Source: Arthrobacter sp. zg-Y238 (lineage in GTDB: Bacteria > Actinomycetota > Actinomycetes > Actinomycetales > Micrococcaceae). From it: a stretch of 64,000 nucleotides of DNA. The position numbers were made by a program, and so were the translations under genes. Shown one piece after another: positions 61,693 to 64,000 of the stretch. The notes below the pieces were generated by a model. The model ran no database searches, had not been told where the DNA came from, and saw nothing but the letters and a program-made list of their open reading frames with translations. Numbering within the stretch: the stretch's first letter is position 1; each line of letters begins with the position of its first letter. The DNA is taken from NCBI RefSeq assembly GCF_024385525.1, contig NZ_JANFLU010000001.1, positions 62,001 through 126,000 on the forward strand, given 5' to 3'.

Positions 61693-62766
61693 ATGCCCGT
61701 TGAAATTACCCTCCTCCTTGTCCTCATCGCCGCCCTGTTGGCCTCCGCCGCAACCTGGGCCATTGCCGGCACCCGAAGCAGGCGGCGGGCGGCGGCGGAC
61801 GCTGCAGTGTTCGCCCCGCGCGGAGCGGCCCACCAGCGGGTGGCGATGGTCGTGAACCCGGTCAAGGCGCTTGCTGCCGACGCCGAGGCGCTGCTGCGGG
61901 CTTCCTGCGAGCTCGCAGGCTGGGATCCGCCGCTGATCCTGGAAACCACCGTGGACAGCCCGGGCTACCTGCAGGCGCTGCAGGCACTGGAGTCCGGGGC
62001 CGACGTCGTCCTCGCCGCGGGCGGCGACGGCACCATCCGCGAGGTCTCGCGCGCGGTCGCGCATTCCGGTGCCGCCCTGGGCCTGATCCCGCTGGGCACC
62101 GGCAACCTCCTTGCCCGGAACCTGGATATCTCCGTGGCGGACCTGGCGGGAAACATCCGCAACTCGCTGCACGGGGATGTGCGGCGGATCGATATGGCCG
62201 ACATTGTGCTCGAAGACGCCCCCACGGGCGGGCGTTCCCACAATGCATTCCTGGTGATGGGCGGGATCGGCCTGGATGCCCAGGTAATCGCCGCCACCAG
62301 GGATGAGCTCAAGAAGCGCGTGGGCTGGCTGGCCTACAGCGAAGCCGGCGTCCGCCTCCTGCCGGGGCGGCGGACACGGATGACCGTCAGCATAGACGAC
62401 GGTCCGGCGCAGTCACAGAAGGTGCACAGCGTGCTGGTGGCCAACACCGGACGCCTGCCCGCCGGAATCGATTTCATTCCCGACGCCGTGGTGGATGACG
62501 GGCTCCTGGACGTCGTCATCATCAGCCCGCGCAGCGTCCTGGGCTGGGCCTGGGTGGCGGGCAAAGTAATGACGCGCTACCCCAAGGACCTCCCGGTGAT
62601 CCGGCACCACCGGGTCCGGAAAATCACGGTGACCGTCGCGGAACCCACCCAGACGCAGCTCGACGGCGACCTGACCGGACCCGCCACCACCATCACCGTG
62701 GAGGTGGACGCCGGCGCCCTGCTGGTCCGGGTGCCGCCCTCGCCCGTCCTGCCGCCGGAGGCATAG
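61693..62766 (+). CDS. Diacylglycerol kinase family lipid kinase
   Basis: A 357-residue protein with an N-terminal membrane helix (ITLLLVLIAALLASAATWAI) and a DAGK catalytic domain. The nucleotide loop is GGDGTIREVSRAV, followed by PLGTGNLLARNLDI, and the C-terminal beta-sandwich has GLLDVVIISPRS and QLDGDL. Such enzymes phosphorylate diacylglycerol or related lipids. ATG at 61693 has GGGAGG upstream; an earlier in-frame start would overlap serS. Confidence 0.93.
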   Translation: MPVEITLLLVLIAALLASAATWAIAGTRSRRRAAADAAVFAPRGAAHQRVAMVVNPVKALAADAEALLRASCELAGWDPPLILETTVDSPGYLQALQALESGADVVLAAGGDGTIREVSRAVAHSGAALGLIPLGTGNLLARNLDISVADLAGNIRNSLHGDVRRIDMADIVLEDAPTGGRSHNAFLVMGGIGLDAQVIAATRDELKKRVGWLAYSEAGVRLLPGRRTRMTVSIDDGPAQSQKVHSVLVANTGRLPAGIDFIPDAVVDDGLLDVVIISPRSVLGWAWVAGKVMTRYPKDLPVIRHHRVRKITVTVAEPTQTQLDGDLTGPATTITVEVDAGALLVRVPPSPVLPPEA

Positions 62767-62801
62767 AAACGGCGCCGCACCGGTGGGTGCAGCGCCGTTT
62801 C
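62766..62801. terminator. Bidirectional terminator
   Basis: GAAACGGCGC and GCGCCGTTTC are exact complements (62766-62775 and 62792-62801), extended inside by GCAC/GTGC, between convergent genes. Confidence 0.85.
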
Positions 62802-62812
62802 GCAGGAAGGCG

Positions 62813-63070
62813 TTACTTGCCGTCCTGGGTGCCCTCGGAGTCGGTGTAACCGCCTTCGCGGTCCTTATCCGTCTTGGCGCCGTCTGCGGCGGTGTACTTG
62901 CCTTCGTCCTCGCTGGGGGAGGCCTGCTCGCGGATCAGCGCCTCTTCCTCGGCAAAGCGGATGTCGTTGCCCTGGTCGCCTACATCGCCGCGGTAGTTAT
63001 CGTCATTGGTGGAAACACCGCTGGGCTTCGGGTCCTTGAGCTGCTCTTGTTCGTTGGGGTACTCGCTCAT
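62813..63070 (-). CDS. Small acidic disordered hypothetical protein
   Basis: An 85-residue protein with no hydrophobic core: rich in Glu, Asp, Gly, Lys and Gln throughout (DDNYRGDVGDQGND, AEEEALIREQ). It probably stays unfolded, as many actinobacterial stress proteins do. ATG at 63070 has AAGGAAGGTG upstream; the open frame continues 22 codons further without support. Function unknown. Confidence 0.72.
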   Translation of the reverse strand: MSEYPNEQEQLKDPKPSGVSTNDDNYRGDVGDQGNDIRFAEEEALIREQASPSEDEGKYTAADGAKTDKDREGGYTDSEGTQDGK

Positions 63071-63165
63071 GCCGGCACCTTCCTTCTTGGGGTGGTTGTC
63101 CAGTGCGCCAATACTGCGCGCGCCTTCCATCAGCATACTTATCGCCGGTGCCTGCGGAAACCCGG

Positions 63166-64000
63166 TTAATCCTCGAGCATCATCCGGGTTGCGGTCTCCG
63201 AAGCGGAGAACCCCGTCACGGGGATGACCTGGCCGTCGAAGAAGCGGTCCACCACGCGGGGGTCGATGTAGGACTTGCGGGCGATCGCCGGGGTGTTGCC
63301 CAAGTGCTCCGCCACGTCGCGTGCGGTGGCCGCCACGGCCTTCTGCTTCGCCCGATTGGTGGCGGCTGCCGGCGCCATCCGGGCCAGGGACATGGCCGCC
63401 ACCACCGTGGCCTGCCAGGTGCGGAAGTCCTTGGCACTGAATTCTCCGCCCGTGACTTCCTTCAGGAAGGCATTCAGCTGGGCCGCATCGACACTGTGCC
63501 AGGCACCGTCAGCCCCGAGGTAGGCCAGCGCCGTGTCCGCATCCGGGCGGCGGAGCATCGGTTCGAGGGCGGCCGCGAGGTCGGCATCCTTGATGGAGGT
63601 GTGCCATTCCTGGCCGCTCTTGCCGGGGAAGTCGAAGCGCACTTCCGTTCCGTCCAGCCGCACATGCTCGATCCGCAGGGTGGTGGTGCCGTAGGAACCG
63701 TTGGCCTCCGCATAGCGGGTGCCGCCCACGCGCAGCGCGCCGGCGTCGACAATCCGCAGGGCTGCTGCCAGGGCACGTTCCGAACCGCAGCCCTCGGCGC
63801 GCAGATGCTTGGTGATCAGGCGGCGGGCCGCCGGAAGGGACTGGGCGAAGGCGAGGGCGCGGTCGAATTTCTCCCGGTCCTTCATCTCACGCCACTGCGG
63901 GTGGTACATGTACTGCTTACGTCCGGCGGCGTCGGTTCCCGTCGCCTGGATGTGGCCGTTGGGGTACGGGCTGATCCAGACATCCGTCCAGGCCGGCGGA
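63166..64000 (-). CDS. DNA topoisomerase IB (5' end outside window)
   Basis: The C-terminal ~277 residues of a poxvirus-type bacterial topoisomerase IB. The frame is open to the window edge and begins with the family core (TDVWISPYPNGHIQATG, then DAAGRKQYMYH). Active-site arginine/lysine regions and the catalytic tyrosine segment ARKSYIDPRV near the C-terminus are visible; the tyrosine forms the 3'-phosphotyrosyl link when DNA is nicked. It relaxes supercoils without ATP. An internal ATG at 63909 is not the true start. Confidence 0.92.
   Translation of the reverse strand, partial: PPAWTDVWISPYPNGHIQATGTDAAGRKQYMYHPQWREMKDREKFDRALAFAQSLPAARRLITKHLRAEGCGSERALAAALRIVDAGALRVGGTRYAEANGSYGTTTLRIEHVRLDGTEVRFDFPGKSGQEWHTSIKDADLAAALEPMLRRPDADTALAYLGADGAWHSVDAAQLNAFLKEVTGGEFSAKDFRTWQATVVAAMSLARMAPAAATNRAKQKAVAATARDVAEHLGNTPAIARKSYIDPRVVDRFFDGQVIPVTGFSASETATRMMLED

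Noticed and set aside
1-64000. CRISPR array, insertion sequence, prophage, integrase or toxin-antitoxin locus
   Set aside because: I looked for regular spaced repeats, transposase motifs and att-like repeats next to the tRNA and found none.

Overview
This 64 kb window is chromosomal DNA of a high-GC actinobacterium. The best match is the Micrococcaceae (Arthrobacter or a close relative). This rests on the gene order tilS-hpt-ftsH-folE-folP-folB-folK-DUF3180-PH-PH-DUF2520-panC-lysS-(small membrane protein)-lsr2-clpC, on the actinobacterial proteins Lsr2, DisA and the DUF2342-type metalloprotease, and on uniformly GC-rich coding sequence. I see no rRNA, CRISPR array, insertion sequence, prophage or integrase. 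There is one tRNA, Lys(UUU). The window is essentially core genome with small accessory patches.

Layout. 1-9.3 kb: phosphotransacetylase (5' end cut by the window) and acetate kinase, a STAS-like protein, a zinc alcohol/formaldehyde dehydrogenase, an aromatic-acid-type MFS symporter, then a minus-strand cluster of GH15 hydrolase, DoxX-like protein and metallophosphoesterase. 9.4-12.8 kb: DUF445 protein, EcsC-like protein, GlsB stress membrane protein and a carboxylesterase. 13-18.4 kb: a fructose PTS operon fruK-fruA-ptsI-ptsH that also carries the general PTS proteins. 18.5-24 kb: the least familiar stretch, with a translationally coupled duplicated-HTH regulator and 7-TM protein, a small acetyltransferase, a membrane protein, a coupled haem-oxygenase-like diiron protein and CDGSH protein, tRNA-Lys and an unknown conserved protein. 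24-29.9 kb: both phosphate uptake routes, DUF47-Pit and PstSCAB, tail to tail, with a PHO-box-like repeat before pstS. 29.9-35.4 kb: FUSC-type membrane protein, radA, disA, an anchored surface protein and mutY. 35.4-37.8 kb: PTS-dependent dihydroxyacetone kinase dhaKLM. 38-43.8 kb: CsbD, an ArgA-like acetyltransferase, clpC, lsr2 and lysS. 43.8-57.6 kb: pantothenate, folate, membrane-quality-control, purine-salvage, tRNA-modification and cell-wall genes, all on the minus strand. 57.7-64 kb: ppa, a SatD-like protein, a HAD phosphatase, serS, a diacylglycerol-kinase-family protein and a partial topoisomerase IB.

How the genes connect. EI (ptsI) and HPr (ptsH) would supply phosphate both to FruA and, through DhaM, to dihydroxyacetone phosphorylation, so two distant loci form one sugar/triose system. 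RadA, DisA and MutY form a genome-maintenance group; DisA makes c-di-AMP. Regulatory sequences I could read include a ClgR-type palindrome before clpC, PHO-type direct repeats before pstS, a LexA-box-like palindrome before the MFS gene, a well-formed lsr2 promoter and many strong hairpin terminators at convergent gene ends.

The best candidates for something undescribed are the HTH + 7-TM pair at 18.56-20.02 kb, whose regulator contains two ungapped copies of the same HTH unit, and the diiron-protein + CDGSH pair at 21.28-22.73 kb.
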